From JBAXXL01 sp037127915 (lineage in GTDB: Bacteria; Bacteroidota; Ignavibacteria; Kapaibacteriales; UBA2268): DNA of 64,000 bases. A program made the translations under genes and the position numbers. The notes under the pieces are model-generated. The model ran no database searches. It was not told where the DNA came from and saw only the letters and a program-made list of their open reading frames with translations. The stretch's first letter is position 1, and every line of letters begins with the position of its first letter. This document shows, one piece after another, positions 56,058 through 64,000 of this stretch. Location of the stretch: the NCBI GenBank assembly GCA_037127915.1, contig JBAXXL010000011.1, positions 1-64,000 on the forward strand, written 5' to 3'.

Positions 56058-59000
56058 CTATTCATTATCAGGGAAATATAATATACGTTCATTTTTCATA
56101 TATACTTTATAAGCTTGTTTAGGATTGATATATGACAGGTTTTTGAATCCAAAAGGAATATAAAACTTACCGACATTATCTTTTACAATCGTTATGTCAT
56201 ATTTAGCATCATTGAATAAGGTATCAATTTCCATTACATCATCAGTACTGACACCCATTATATTCCAGCCATAAGATAGTTTTACAGGGTCATATATTGA
56301 ATTGATCCTATCTCCATAGATTTTGAATTTTTCATCAGCCGTCATAAATACCGCATAACCGACACGTTCGTCATAATCACCAATTGTATTAACAGACGAA
56401 CTTCCGGTTTTCAAATAAAAACTTCCACTAACACTTTTGGCTATAACCAAAGCCGATACTTTTTTGAATACTGAATCCGCAAGGCTGAACTTAGGATCAA
56501 TGTATGAGGACATTAGATTCCAACCTTTATATAATTGAATTTCTATGGAATCGTTAATTATTGGTAAATTTTCGACTTCAGTTGTAGCGGATTTGATATA
56601 CCGTCTCGGACCACTTTTTATATTGATATAACCTATAGTATCGCGTTGCTTTTTCCCATCCCAAAGCTTAAAAATATATTTGTCATAATCGCTGATTCCA
56701 TCTTTCGCGGAGGTTGAATGATTGTCACCACGCACTTTAATAGAAATATCTTTTTTCATATAAATAGTATAACCTACACAGATCAATGTCTTTCCACTTT
56801 TATAGAAAATTCCGACTGCGTCTCCTTTTTCAAAAGCGCGGCCATTTATTTTTGGATTTATTGCTGTAGGGATTAATACTGTCGCAAAGTTATCAGTCAA
56901 CTCTGGTAATTCCCAAGGTGGCGGTGCAGGCACAAAATCATTTTTTGCTACAAAAGCAATGTTATCATAAGCGGATGGTGTGGAAACTACTATATCACCA
57001 AAACTCGCTTTCGAAGCAAAGTTGCCAGCCAGAAAATCTTCGCCATCTTTATAAGTCGCAATAGAATTAACTTTGTCGTTTCCGGTACCTCCGGCAGTAT
57101 AAGCATACAAGTTTTTTAATAAGCTATCTTTGCATAAAACAAATATATCTTTTTTACCTTTTGATGTATATGATTTGCCTGCTAATGAAATCGTATTTTC
57201 AAATTGACCAGCAAGGTAAAATTTATCTTTGTCCTTCATAATCGAAAGAATTTTATTTTCACCTGTTGAGCCGAATTTTTCGACAGTCTTGTACTCAAGT
57301 GATGGATTTAATTTCGCTAAATAACCACTAATTGCGGCATCGGAATATAAATACATAGAACCAAAATAGGCTAATCCTGTAAACTGTCCACCAATGTAGC
57401 AGTTTAAAGAATCATCAACAAAAACAGAATATGCCTTTTCATTAAATTCGGCACTGCCACATCCCGTTGCGGCGAGCCATGTCCCATTTGTATCGGCCTT
57501 CGCCAAAAATGAATCATCATTACCTTTTGATGTAACCAAAATACTTCCGAAATATCCTCCATTAAAGAGACTACCAACAACGTATAGTTTATCATTTTTG
57601 TCAATTGCTAAATCGTATACTTCTTCATTGTCTTCCCCACCTGCGGTTTTAATCCATTTCCAGTTTCCGGCGCTTGTAATTTTAGCTGTAAAGATATCAT
57701 CCATACCTCTTGAGGTCACGTTAATTGCCCCAAAATCTGCCTCTTCGTAAAAATTTCCGGCTAAAAATATTTCACCCTTAGAATTAATTTTTATTGCTCT
57801 TGCTACATCGAAATCAATTCCACCGCCGCTTCTAACCCATTGAAATTCCGCAGAGCTATTAAGCTTAGCTACATAAGCATCTTCTATTCCGGCAGAAGTC
57901 ATATCTGTACTACCGAAACTTGCTTGGCCATAATAACTACCTGCAATATAAATATCCCCAGCTGAAGAAATAGCTAAATCATATCCGATATCATCACCTT
58001 GTCCACCAGCTGATATTGCCCAAATCCATGTACCGTCATAAGCACATTTTGCTATAAAAATATCCGATCCGCCAGTACTTTGTAGAGTTGTGGAACCGAA
58101 TTTCAATTCGCCGTAGTAATATCCAATAACATATTTATTACCATCGCCATCGGTAGCAATAGATTTTACTTCGCTTTTAAGTATAGCACTAGGAATCACA
58201 TTAATAGATTTCCAAGATCCCGCCGCATATTGAATGGCTTCGAAAATATCGCTTTTTTCCAAAGTATTCACAGTTTTTGAGCCGAATTTAATTAGTCCTG
58301 CACCAGTACCTATATGGTATAATTGTCCTGTGGCGATTTCGATGCTACCGCCTAATTTATCGTCACCTTCACTTCCACCGGTTGAAACCATGTTAAATGT
58401 TCCATCTGTTGTATAGCTTGCTATAAATATATCATCACCGCCATTTGATTCGTAACTTGTTCCGTTGAAATCAATATAATCAGAATATGTACCCGAAAAA
58501 TAAATATATGTTGAATACGAAAATACGTCATAACCAGAATCATCCTGCGTTCCACCGGCAGTTTTTACCCAAGAATTTGTTCCAACTGTATCGACAACGG
58601 CAAAAAAAGCATCCGTAGATCCTTCTGATGTTACAGTTTCAGTGATGAAATCAGCGTCGCCCGAAAAAGAACCTGTGTAATACAGCCTACCGGAATTATA
58701 ACTTATGGCTTCAGCCAGGTCCATTCCTGCACCTCCAACCGGCTTTACCCATATCCAATCCCCATTTTTGGAAATTTTTGCTGTAAAGGCATCATAAGAG
58801 CCTTTACTGACAACAGTATTAGTCCCAAAATCGGCAGTTCCTGCAAAATATCCGCATATATAGATATACTTTGTATCCATATCCAATGATGTTCCCTGAT
58901 CTTTCAATGTTCCGCCGGCTCTTCTCACCCATTGCCACGTTCCTGATGAATTGATTTTCGCAACAAATATATCGATGGATGAACTATTTGAAGTAACAGA

Positions 59001-59573
59001 ATATGATCCGAAAGTGGCTTTAATTTTAAATAAACCAGTAACATAAGAAGTACCATCTGAATCAGTTTTAATGGAATATGCTTCATCACCATAAGTTCCA
59101 CCTGCTTTTTTTGCCCACTGCCAAACACCGGCGGAAGAAATCTTTGCTACGAATAAATCTTTATTTGCGGCATATATTGTTGTGGAACCAAACGTAAGAT
59201 CGTCGTTGAAATAACCTGCTATATAAGCATTACCGGACCCATCAAGTGAAATAGAATTTGAATAGTCTGCTGATTTACCTGTGGCTGATGTAACCCATAA
59301 CCAATTTCTGTCTTTATCAGCTTTTGCTACGAAAATATCATAACCATCAACGGCATTGATGGTATCTGAGCCAAAAACCAATCTGCCGTCAAAATGTCCT
59401 GTAATGTAGTAATTTCCGGAATTATCCTTCACAATATCTGTTACTATTTCATTGCCGGAATATCCTTTGGATGCATCTGTAATTTCAGGTATAGTAACAT
59501 CTGTCCATATTTGTGCAGAAAGTGAATAAGTTGATAAAATAAATATCAGTATTATTATTCTATATAGTTTCAT
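56058..59573 (-). CDS. Exported SBBP-repeat (beta-propeller) protein
   Basis: Exported protein of 1171 residues, signal peptide 1-21 (ends LSAQ). It is built of about twenty repeats of the SBBP/beta-propeller type: a core of G-G-x-x-x-D-x-x-x-x-I, Y-x-x-G-x-x-x-x-x-x-F-G, and a D-x-F-V-A-K strand (for example FGSDTINAVDGYDIFVAKAD and FGSTTLQSTGGSDIFIAKC). A shorter C-terminal region (about 900-1171) has two WNLMSSYID/WNIMGVSTD-type units and no recognisable T9SS sorting tail, so its secretion route is open. Large propeller proteins of this sort are cell-surface components in Bacteroidota; partners are unknown. Confidence 0.75.
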   Translation of the reverse strand: MKLYRIIILIFILSTYSLSAQIWTDVTIPEITDASKGYSGNEIVTDIVKDNSGNYYITGHFDGRLVFGSDTINAVDGYDIFVAKADKDRNWLWVTSATGKSADYSNSISLDGSGNAYIAGYFNDDLTFGSTTIYAANKDLFVAKISSAGVWQWAKKAGGTYGDEAYSIKTDSDGTSYVTGLFKIKATFGSYSVTSNSSSIDIFVAKINSSGTWQWVRRAGGTLKDQGTSLDMDTKYIYICGYFAGTADFGTNTVVSKGSYDAFTAKISKNGDWIWVKPVGGAGMDLAEAISYNSGRLYYTGSFSGDADFITETVTSEGSTDAFFAVVDTVGTNSWVKTAGGTQDDSGYDVFSYSTYIYFSGTYSDYIDFNGTSYESNGGDDIFIASYTTDGTFNMVSTGGSEGDDKLGGSIEIATGQLYHIGTGAGLIKFGSKTVNTLEKSDIFEAIQYAAGSWKSINVIPSAILKSEVKSIATDGDGNKYVIGYYYGELKFGSTTLQSTGGSDIFIAKCAYDGTWIWAISAGGQGDDIGYDLAISSAGDIYIAGSYYGQASFGSTDMTSAGIEDAYVAKLNSSAEFQWVRSGGGIDFDVARAIKINSKGEIFLAGNFYEEADFGAINVTSRGMDDIFTAKITSAGNWKWIKTAGGEDNEEVYDLAIDKNDKLYVVGSLFNGGYFGSILVTSKGNDDSFLAKADTNGTWLAATGCGSAEFNEKAYSVFVDDSLNCYIGGQFTGLAYFGSMYLYSDAAISGYLAKLNPSLEYKTVEKFGSTGENKILSIMKDKDKFYLAGQFENTISLAGKSYTSKGKKDIFVLCKDSLLKNLYAYTAGGTGNDKVNSIATYKDGEDFLAGNFASKASFGDIVVSTPSAYDNIAFVAKNDFVPAPPPWELPELTDNFATVLIPTAINPKINGRAFEKGDAVGIFYKSGKTLICVGYTIYMKKDISIKVRGDNHSTSAKDGISDYDKYIFKLWDGKKQRDTIGYINIKSGPRRYIKSATTEVENLPIINDSIEIQLYKGWNLMSSYIDPKFSLADSVFKKVSALVIAKSVSGSFYLKTGSSSVNTIGDYDERVGYAVFMTADEKFKIYGDRINSIYDPVKLSYGWNIMGVSTDDVMEIDTLFNDAKYDITIVKDNVGKFYIPFGFKNLSYINPKQAYKVYMKNERILYFPDNE

Positions 59574-59672
59574 TATTAGCTTAATTTAATGTTTATTGAT
59601 ATGCAAAAATACCATTTAATTTTTATATACCAATGTTGACAACTTTTGAGAAGATATATTGCAGTTTATAAT

Positions 59673-59680
59673 TAATTTTG
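59673..59680 (+). promoter_or_regulatory. Candidate -7 element for dnaE
   Basis: TAATTTTG matches TAnnTTTG and sits 42 bp before the dnaE start codon in the divergent gap 59574-59722. A TTG at 59646-59648 is a slightly distant (24 bp) -33 candidate. Confidence 0.4.
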
Positions 59681-59722
59681 TAAATTGTAATTTAGTTTTG
59701 AAAATCTTTTATAATTATAAAT

Positions 59723-62700
59723 ATGTCATTTGTTCATCTTCATAATCATACACACTATTCTCTATTAGACTCTTCACTTAAGCCTAATCAACTCGTTGCG
59801 GCCGCTAAAGCCGACAATCAACCAGCAGTTGCACTTACCGACCATGGCGTCATGTTTGGTGCGATTGAGTTCTATAAATTATGCAAAAAGGAAGGCATTA
59901 AGCCGATTATTGGAATAGAAGCCTATATGTCAACTACTGACCGTTTTTCAAAGGCGGAAAAAGTGGACGGCAAAGCAGGCAAAAATTATTACCATATCAT
60001 TTTATTAGCCAAAGATGTAAAAGGTTATAAAAATCTTTGCAAATTATCTTCCATCGGATTTTCGGAAGGTTTCTACAGAAAGCCGCGTATAGACAAAGAA
60101 GTACTTGAAATGTATAAAGAAGGGCTTATTTGCACTACCGCTTGTATGGGTGGAATCGTAAATTCCGATATTATCGCTCGTGATTTGGTTAAAGCCAAGA
60201 GCGAAGCTCAATATTATAAAAACCTCTTTGGTGATGATTTCTATATGGAAATCCAAAGACATAAATATGATTCTGACGAACAGCTTATACACGATGCCGC
60301 GAAAATCGCCCGCGAATTGGATATAAAACTAATATGCACAAACGATACGCATTACTTGAAAAAAGAACATTCTGACGCGCATAATATCCTTTTAAATATC
60401 GGTAGCTCTCAAAAGAACAATGATATAAATGTTTTACGCTACGGCACACGTGAGTTTTACTTTAAAACCGCCGCCGAGATGAAAGAATTGTTTTCCGATT
60501 ACCCTCAAGCTATTGAGAATACATTAGAAATAGCTGATAAGTGTAATCTTGAAATTGATCTTAAAACCATCTTTATGCCGATCTTCCCTATTCCTGAAAC
60601 CTCGACATCCAAAACCCTCGATGAATATTTGGAAGAATTGACCTATGAACGTTTAGCTAAAAAATTTCCTGATAACTCAATCCCTGAAGATTATTTGGAG
60701 CGTACTAAATTCGAATTGAAAGTTATTATAGACATGGGATTCCCTGGATATTTTTTAATTGTCCAAGACCTTATCCAAAGTGCTAAAGAACGTGGTGTTC
60801 CGGTTGGTCCGGGCCGTGGTTCTGCCGCAGGCAGTTTGGTTGCTTATGGTTTGGGCATAACAAATATTGATCCATTAAAATATGATTTACTATTTGAACG
60901 CTTTCTTAATCCAGACCGTATTTCTATGCCCGATATAGACATCGATTTTTGCGATGAGAATCGTCCTAAAGTACTTCAATACATAACTGAAAAATATGGT
61001 AAAAATTCAGTTGCTCAAATTGTTACTTTTTCCAGTTTAACAAGTAAAGCTGTAATAGCTGACGTTGGCAGAGTAATGGATATTCCTTTGGATCAAGTGC
61101 GATCGATAACTTCAGCAATTCCTTCGTTCCAGGGAAAGGTAATGAAGCTTGCTGAAGCCTTGGAATTACCTGATTTGGAATGGCTGAAAAATAGCAAAGA
61201 TGAAAACATTCGCAAATTTTTAGCAAATTGTTTAGTGTTAGAAGGTAATTACCGCGGACGTGGCACACATGCCGCAGGTGTAATTATCGCACCATCGGAT
61301 GTTGTAAATTATATTCCGACGTGTACACCATTAAAAGATAAACAAGGTGATGAAGGCGGTGTTGATTTAGTAACACAATATCCTAATTCGGGTAATGAAA
61401 TAGAAGAATGCGGTTTATTAAAAATGGATATATTGGGTTTACAAACGCTATCCATTATTGAAAAAACTCTAAGAATGATTGAGTTTAATCATAAAATAAA
61501 AATCGATTTAGATAATATTCCACTCGATGACCCAAAAACTTATGATATGATTGGTCGTGGCGAAACAAATGCTGTTTTTCAATTTGAATCTCCCGGAATG
61601 CAAGAGTATTTGAAACAGTTAAAACCTCAAAGTATTGAGGATTTGACTGCTATGAACGCGCTTTATAGACCGGGACCAATTAGTAATATCCCCGATTTTA
61701 TTGACAGACAAACAGGCAAAAAAGATATTGAATATCTCCATCCTTTGATGGAAAGCGTTCTAAAGAAAACCAACGGAATCATAGTTTACCAAGAACAGGT
61801 TATGAAGCTTGTACAGATAATAGGAAATTTTTCTCTTGGAGAAGCAGATATTTTACGACGCCACATGAGCAAGAAAAAAAGATCTGAAATGGATAAGATG
61901 AAACCGCAATTTATGAGTGGAGCCCGCGAAAAAGGAATCTCCAATGAAATTGCGGAACAAATATTCGAATTAATATTTAAATTTGCTGATTATGGGTTCA
62001 ACAAATCTCACTCTGTAGCATATTCTTATGTAGCTTATCAAACAGCTTGGTTAAAAACTCACTACACAGCTGAGTTTATGGCCGCAAACATGACTGCCGA
62101 AATGATGAAGCCCGAAAAACTGACTGTGCATTTGGAAGAAGCCAAAAAAATGGGGATTAAAATTTTACCGCCCGACATAAACCGCTCCTTTGCAACATTC
62201 CATGCCGTTGATAAAAAGAATATTTATTACGGTTTGGCCGGTATAAGAAATGTAGGAATAAACGTAGTGGAATCGGTTTTAGAAGCAAGAACAGACGGAC
62301 CTTTTAAAACATTTTTTGATTTTTATACCCGTGTGGACAAAAAAGCAATAAACAAACGCGCATTAGAAGGTTTGATTTATGCCGGTGCTTTTGATGCAAT
62401 GACCGATGGAAAGCGCGCTTCATTATTTGCTTCTATGGATTTAGCTAATGATTATATGAAAGCTGTTGAATATCATTTAGCAAACAATACTATTAATTTA
62501 TTCGGTGATATCGATAATACTACTACTGTTAAAGAACCTGATTTGTTAGAAGTTCTTGAATGGTCTCAGTTAGAAAAACTCTTACGCGAGAAAGAATACC
62601 TTAATTTGTATATATCTGGTCATCCGTACCAGATTTTTGAATCGAAAATCAAAATGCTGTCCAACTTAATGATTCGCGATGCGGAGCAAATGGTGCATCA

Positions 62701-63214
62701 ATCGAAAATCAAAATCGGAAGCTTTTTAAGCGATGTCACGTTGAAACGTACCAAGGATGGAAATTTATTTGCGGTTCTAAGGCTTGAAGATATATATGGC
62801 AGTATTGAAGCCCTAATTGTTCAAAAGAAATTAAATGCGAACAATCTTCAATCAAAACTAATTGCAAATACACCCGTATTTATTATTGGTTCTATTCAAC
62901 ATAGAAATGATTCCACTACAATCATGGTTGACGAATTGTATTCGCTTGATGAAGCTTTAGATAAATATAGTGCAGGTTTCAAGATATTTATTAATACCGA
63001 TTCTACCACCTGCGAAAAAATAGAACAAGTTAAGAATTTAGCTAACGATAACATCGAAAAAAATAACGACATCGTTTTTTCGTTGTATAGTTTGAATTCT
63101 GATTTCAGACGTGAATACAAAGCAAATTTTCAAATTGAAGCTAATAAGGCTAATTACGCTAAATTACAAAGTATATTTAGTCCTGAAAATGTTAAATTTA
63201 TAATAAAAACTTAG
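59723..63214 (+). CDS. dnaE: DNA polymerase III alpha subunit
   Basis: Replicative DNA polymerase, 1163 residues. The N-terminal PHP domain starts VHLHNHTHYSLLDSSLKPNQL and keeps its metal-ligand histidines (His6, His8, His10). The palm carries RISMPDIDIDFCDENRP with catalytic Asp404 and Asp406, and KMDILGLQTLS supplies the third Asp. A fingers/thumb region follows (PRPISNIPDFIDRQTGKKDI type block), then an OB-fold near 1030 and a C-terminal tau-binding tail. It heads a set of three forward genes. Confidence 0.97.
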   Translation: MSFVHLHNHTHYSLLDSSLKPNQLVAAAKADNQPAVALTDHGVMFGAIEFYKLCKKEGIKPIIGIEAYMSTTDRFSKAEKVDGKAGKNYYHIILLAKDVKGYKNLCKLSSIGFSEGFYRKPRIDKEVLEMYKEGLICTTACMGGIVNSDIIARDLVKAKSEAQYYKNLFGDDFYMEIQRHKYDSDEQLIHDAAKIARELDIKLICTNDTHYLKKEHSDAHNILLNIGSSQKNNDINVLRYGTREFYFKTAAEMKELFSDYPQAIENTLEIADKCNLEIDLKTIFMPIFPIPETSTSKTLDEYLEELTYERLAKKFPDNSIPEDYLERTKFELKVIIDMGFPGYFLIVQDLIQSAKERGVPVGPGRGSAAGSLVAYGLGITNIDPLKYDLLFERFLNPDRISMPDIDIDFCDENRPKVLQYITEKYGKNSVAQIVTFSSLTSKAVIADVGRVMDIPLDQVRSITSAIPSFQGKVMKLAEALELPDLEWLKNSKDENIRKFLANCLVLEGNYRGRGTHAAGVIIAPSDVVNYIPTCTPLKDKQGDEGGVDLVTQYPNSGNEIEECGLLKMDILGLQTLSIIEKTLRMIEFNHKIKIDLDNIPLDDPKTYDMIGRGETNAVFQFESPGMQEYLKQLKPQSIEDLTAMNALYRPGPISNIPDFIDRQTGKKDIEYLHPLMESVLKKTNGIIVYQEQVMKLVQIIGNFSLGEADILRRHMSKKKRSEMDKMKPQFMSGAREKGISNEIAEQIFELIFKFADYGFNKSHSVAYSYVAYQTAWLKTHYTAEFMAANMTAEMMKPEKLTVHLEEAKKMGIKILPPDINRSFATFHAVDKKNIYYGLAGIRNVGINVVESVLEARTDGPFKTFFDFYTRVDKKAINKRALEGLIYAGAFDAMTDGKRASLFASMDLANDYMKAVEYHLANNTINLFGDIDNTTTVKEPDLLEVLEWSQLEKLLREKEYLNLYISGHPYQIFESKIKMLSNLMIRDAEQMVHQSKIKIGSFLSDVTLKRTKDGNLFAVLRLEDIYGSIEALIVQKKLNANNLQSKLIANTPVFIIGSIQHRNDSTTIMVDELYSLDEALDKYSAGFKIFINTDSTTCEKIEQVKNLANDNIEKNNDIVFSLYSLNSDFRREYKANFQIEANKANYAKLQSIFSPENVKFIIKT

Positions 63215-63222
63215 GGAGATTT

Positions 63223-63426
63223 ATGGCAACTAAAAAAGCAAAAACAGTATTGTCTTGGATTATAGCAGTCGTTATAGCTTATTTTGTAATAAAATTGTTA
63301 TTTTATAGTTTAGGTGTAGCATTTTTCCTAGCTTTTACTTTTATAAAATTTATTATCGTTATTGTTTTATTAGCAATAATTGCTGTTCCTTTATATGCCA
63401 TTATTAGAAGGAAGTTTATCAAATAA
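63223..63426 (+). CDS. Small two-helix membrane protein
   Basis: A 67-residue hydrophobic protein: KK-rich start, one helix near residues 10-32 and a second near 34-60, ending in a basic tail RRKFIK. No family recognised. It starts 8 bp after dnaE (with GGGAG before the ATG) and its stop codon overlaps the next start (TAATG), so translation is coupled. Confidence 0.65.
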   Translation: MATKKAKTVLSWIIAVVIAYFVIKLLFYSLGVAFFLAFTFIKFIIVIVLLAIIAVPLYAIIRRKFIK

Positions 63427-64000
63427 TGCGTAAATCCCTAATTATAATATTAATACTAATACCAATTTTTGTCTCGGCAAGAATTATCCCTGATAGTATT
63501 CCGGCAAATAGTGATGTAAAATATATATTCCGATTAAAAAGCGGTGACGAATTTAACGGATTTGTTACTGAAAACGGCGAAAAAGACGAATATGGTAAAT
63601 ACCTAAAATTGCAAACAACTCTCGGCATACCAAAAATCTATTACACTGAAATTGATGGTGTCCAGGAATATAACAATATCTATAAAAATGACCATAGAGT
63701 ATTTCTTTTGCCGACCGCCGAACCAATTGCCGGTGCACCATTCGTCGGTAATTATGAAGCCTTTTTCTTTTATGGCGGATTCGGAATAACTCAGTATTTT
63801 TCATTAACCGCCGGTACAACCGCCATTCCGCTCTTATATAAAGGTCAACAGTTTTCGGTTATTAATGTAAAATCAACCTTTCTAACTGTTCCTTTCGACT
63901 CAATTGACGGTCATTTGTCATTGGCTTTGGGTGGCAATGTCTCGTTTATAAATCAAGATAACCGCCTAATTCATATTTATACTGCCGCAACACTCCGTTT
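63426..64000 (+). CDS. Exported beta-strand-rich protein, truncated by window edge
   Basis: Open frame beginning MRKSLIIILILIPIFVSA, a clear signal peptide, and running out of the window after 191 codons with no stop codon. The visible part is beta-rich (VKYIFRLKSGDEFNGFV, then GNYEAFFFYGGFGITQYFSL), suggestive of an outer-membrane protein. The start overlaps the stop codon of the upstream small protein by one base. Family not recognised from this part. Confidence 0.7.
   Translation, partial: MRKSLIIILILIPIFVSARIIPDSIPANSDVKYIFRLKSGDEFNGFVTENGEKDEYGKYLKLQTTLGIPKIYYTEIDGVQEYNNIYKNDHRVFLLPTAEPIAGAPFVGNYEAFFFYGGFGITQYFSLTAGTTAIPLLYKGQQFSVINVKSTFLTVPFDSIDGHLSLALGGNVSFINQDNRLIHIYTAATLR

Overview
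This is an AT-rich chromosomal window from a member of the Bacteroidota/Chlorobiota (FCB) group. Several signs point there: large exported proteins with C-terminal Por/type IX secretion (T9SS) sorting-like domains, a DUF5916 outer-membrane protein, the Bacteroidetes-style alternative GlmU, a Rho with a long N-terminal extension, and TAnnTTTG-like -7 elements. The S8 peptidase with VCBS repeats and the choice-of-anchor/SBBP repeat proteins would suit Ignavibacteria or Kapaibacteriota, but species-level placement is inference only. Most of the window is ordinary housekeeping sequence with surface proteins between the genes.

Layout. Bases 1-5000 form an accessory edge: a HEPN-domain protein framed by two copies of one hairpin, then a RhuM-type protein framed by a 95-bp direct repeat of the 3' end of the next gene, an M3 peptidase. 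Bases 5-10 kb carry a photolyase, a CrtI-like FAD oxidoreductase, DUF4287/DUF5655 and DUF212 proteins, and tmRNA (ssrA). Bases 10-16 kb hold alternative glmU-pyrG and a DUF5916 protein. Bases 16-31 kb hold a T9SS Asp-box protein, a class V aminotransferase broken by an in-frame amber codon, miaA-pcm, an M2 peptidase lipoprotein, gatB, a giant subtilase, ptb and a DUF1573 protein. Bases 31-36 kb hold an orphan DUF4279 gene and a complete sodium-pumping acyl-CoA decarboxylase operon (mmdA-D-C-B order). Bases 36-44 kb hold a YARHG-domain protein, a 1538-residue VWA/T9SS protein, tRNA-Ser(GCU) and rho. Bases 44-48 kb hold a five-gene forward cluster (yjbR-like, lpxR-like, PLP ammonia-lyase, kdsA, xth). 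Bases 48-50 kb hold a KilA-N gene with an upstream fossil and a PRA-PH/MazG-like gene. Bases 50-59.6 kb hold a second Asp-box T9SS protein, YceI with a b561-like membrane protein, ettA, a VanX-like dipeptidase and an SBBP-repeat protein. dnaE and two downstream genes close the window, the last one cut by the edge.

How the genes work together. The mmd operon would export Na+ at the expense of decarboxylating methylmalonyl-CoA or a related acyl-CoA, and ptb nearby fits acyl-phosphate energy metabolism. kdsA, lpxR and glmU-like genes serve lipopolysaccharide and peptidoglycan. ssrA, ettA, gatB, miaA and tRNA-Ser serve translation.

The signals that most deserve a second look are these: (i) a perfect 36-bp palindrome inside the KilA-N coding sequence, with a differently spelled but still palindromic fossil copy of the same codons 390 bp upstream; (ii) the RhuM cassette between 95-bp direct repeats of the peptidase 3' end; (iii) the amber-interrupted aminotransferase; (iv) the HEPN gene between matched hairpins; and (v) a promoterless-looking terminator pair next to tRNA-Ser that may delimit a small RNA.
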